From positions 62,001 to 126,000 of the forward strand of contig NZ_JAJLQX010000004.1 of NCBI RefSeq assembly GCF_021295095.1: a stretch of DNA of 64,000 nucleotides, given 5' to 3'. How positions within the stretch are numbered: the stretch's first letter is position 1; each line of letters opens with the position of its first letter. Below are positions 63,753 to 64,000 of the stretch, in pieces. Origin of the DNA: Phocaeicola oris. Lineage in GTDB: Bacteria > Bacteroidota > Bacteroidia > Bacteroidales > Bacteroidaceae. Position numbers and translations under genes: made by a program. The notes under the pieces are model-generated. The model made no database searches. It was not told the DNA's origin and saw only the letters and a program-made list of their open reading frames with translations.

Positions 63753-64000
63753 TGAAGAATCGCTTTTTTGAGTTCATTTTTCATAAGGTAATGGGGTGGC
63801 ATGAGCGTGTCACTATCACCTTACCTGAGAAATGCATTATAGCAATCGCCCCTCATACATCGAATTGGGACTTTATCATTGGTGAAATGTTTATTCATTA
63901 TTATGGATGGCGTTCAGGTTTTATGATGAAGAAAGATTGGTTTTTCTGGCCCATGGGACCTATCCTTAAAAAAATGGGCGGTGTCCCCATAGACCGTAAT
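63752..64000 (+). CDS. PlsC-like 1-acylglycerol-phosphate acyltransferase, N-terminal part
   Basis: The first 83 codons are present; the gene runs off the right edge. APHTSNWDF is the acyltransferase HxxxxD motif, with His and Asp as the catalytic pair, and WFFWPMGPILKKMGGVPIDR is the following block II/III region. Members transfer acyl groups in phospholipid or lipid synthesis at the inner membrane. The ATG overlaps the stop of the preceding small gene by one base. Confidence 0.85.
   Translation, partial: MKNRFFEFIFHKVMGWHERVTITLPEKCIIAIAPHTSNWDFIIGEMFIHYYGWRSGFMMKKDWFFWPMGPILKKMGGVPIDRN

Overview
The window reads as a stretch of chromosome from a Bacteroides-like member of the Bacteroidales. 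The evidence is two SusC/SusD pairs, a GLPGLI-family protein, lipoproteins with Bacteroidetes-style signal peptides, and upstream regions carrying the Bacteroides promoter pattern (TTTG, about 19 bases, TAnnTTTG) instead of Shine-Dalgarno sequences. I see no rRNA, tRNA, CRISPR array, intact insertion sequence or phage genes.

Layout. Positions 1-11 kb are housekeeping: mreC (partial)-mreB-purH, a PiT phosphate transporter whose C-terminus is frameshifted, a potassium channel, a zinc peptidase, a carboxyltransferase (pyruvate carboxylase B-like) without the biotin lysine, and lgt with a DUF3256 gene. From 11.4 to 22.4 kb come ddh, an AT-rich accessory block (TonB-receptor-like barrel, GLPGLI protein, 61-residue secreted peptide), ruvA, a lipoprotein, a CCA-adding enzyme, a GNAT acetyltransferase and two secreted hydrolases. 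From 22.6 to 39 kb come a PAP2 phosphatase with a probable beta-barrel tail, a cardiolipin-synthase-like enzyme, and a rhamnoside-type polysaccharide utilization locus: GH78, a GH106-like enzyme, SusD, SusC with an STN domain, FecR anti-sigma and ECF sigma. From 39 to 45.8 kb are an SPFH/Arc/DUF1648 trio, a carboxynorspermidine-synthase-like gene, recA, rlmH, a TerB-DnaJ protein and a glutathione peroxidase whose signal peptide is broken at a T7 run. From 46 to 57.4 kb lies a second SusC/SusD locus with no recognisable hydrolase, followed by a PD40 lipoprotein with a CxxCH motif, a DUF6057 membrane protein and a DUF5107/TPR protein. The last 6 kb hold a RidA/chorismatase-like gene, a porin-like protein, prmA, a GH25 lysozyme, PPi-dependent phosphofructokinase and the start of a PlsC-like acyltransferase.

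The most unusual signal is not a gene. Five separate intergenic regions (about 2.85, 11.2, 24.4, 44.3 and 58.8 kb) each carry a short tandem array with exactly 22-base spacing. Three arrays share a theme and AAGTGA/TCACTT borders; the other two have unrelated, strongly palindromic units. All lie between ordinary genes in divergent, convergent and tandem settings, which suggests a common architecture with locally homogenised sequences.

Other notable items are a pair of roughly 100-base dispersed repeats containing a matching 14-codon reading frame, a candidate small RNA with a clean promoter and terminator at 5.41-5.53 kb, and a truncated carboxypeptidase-regulatory-like fragment at 46 kb.
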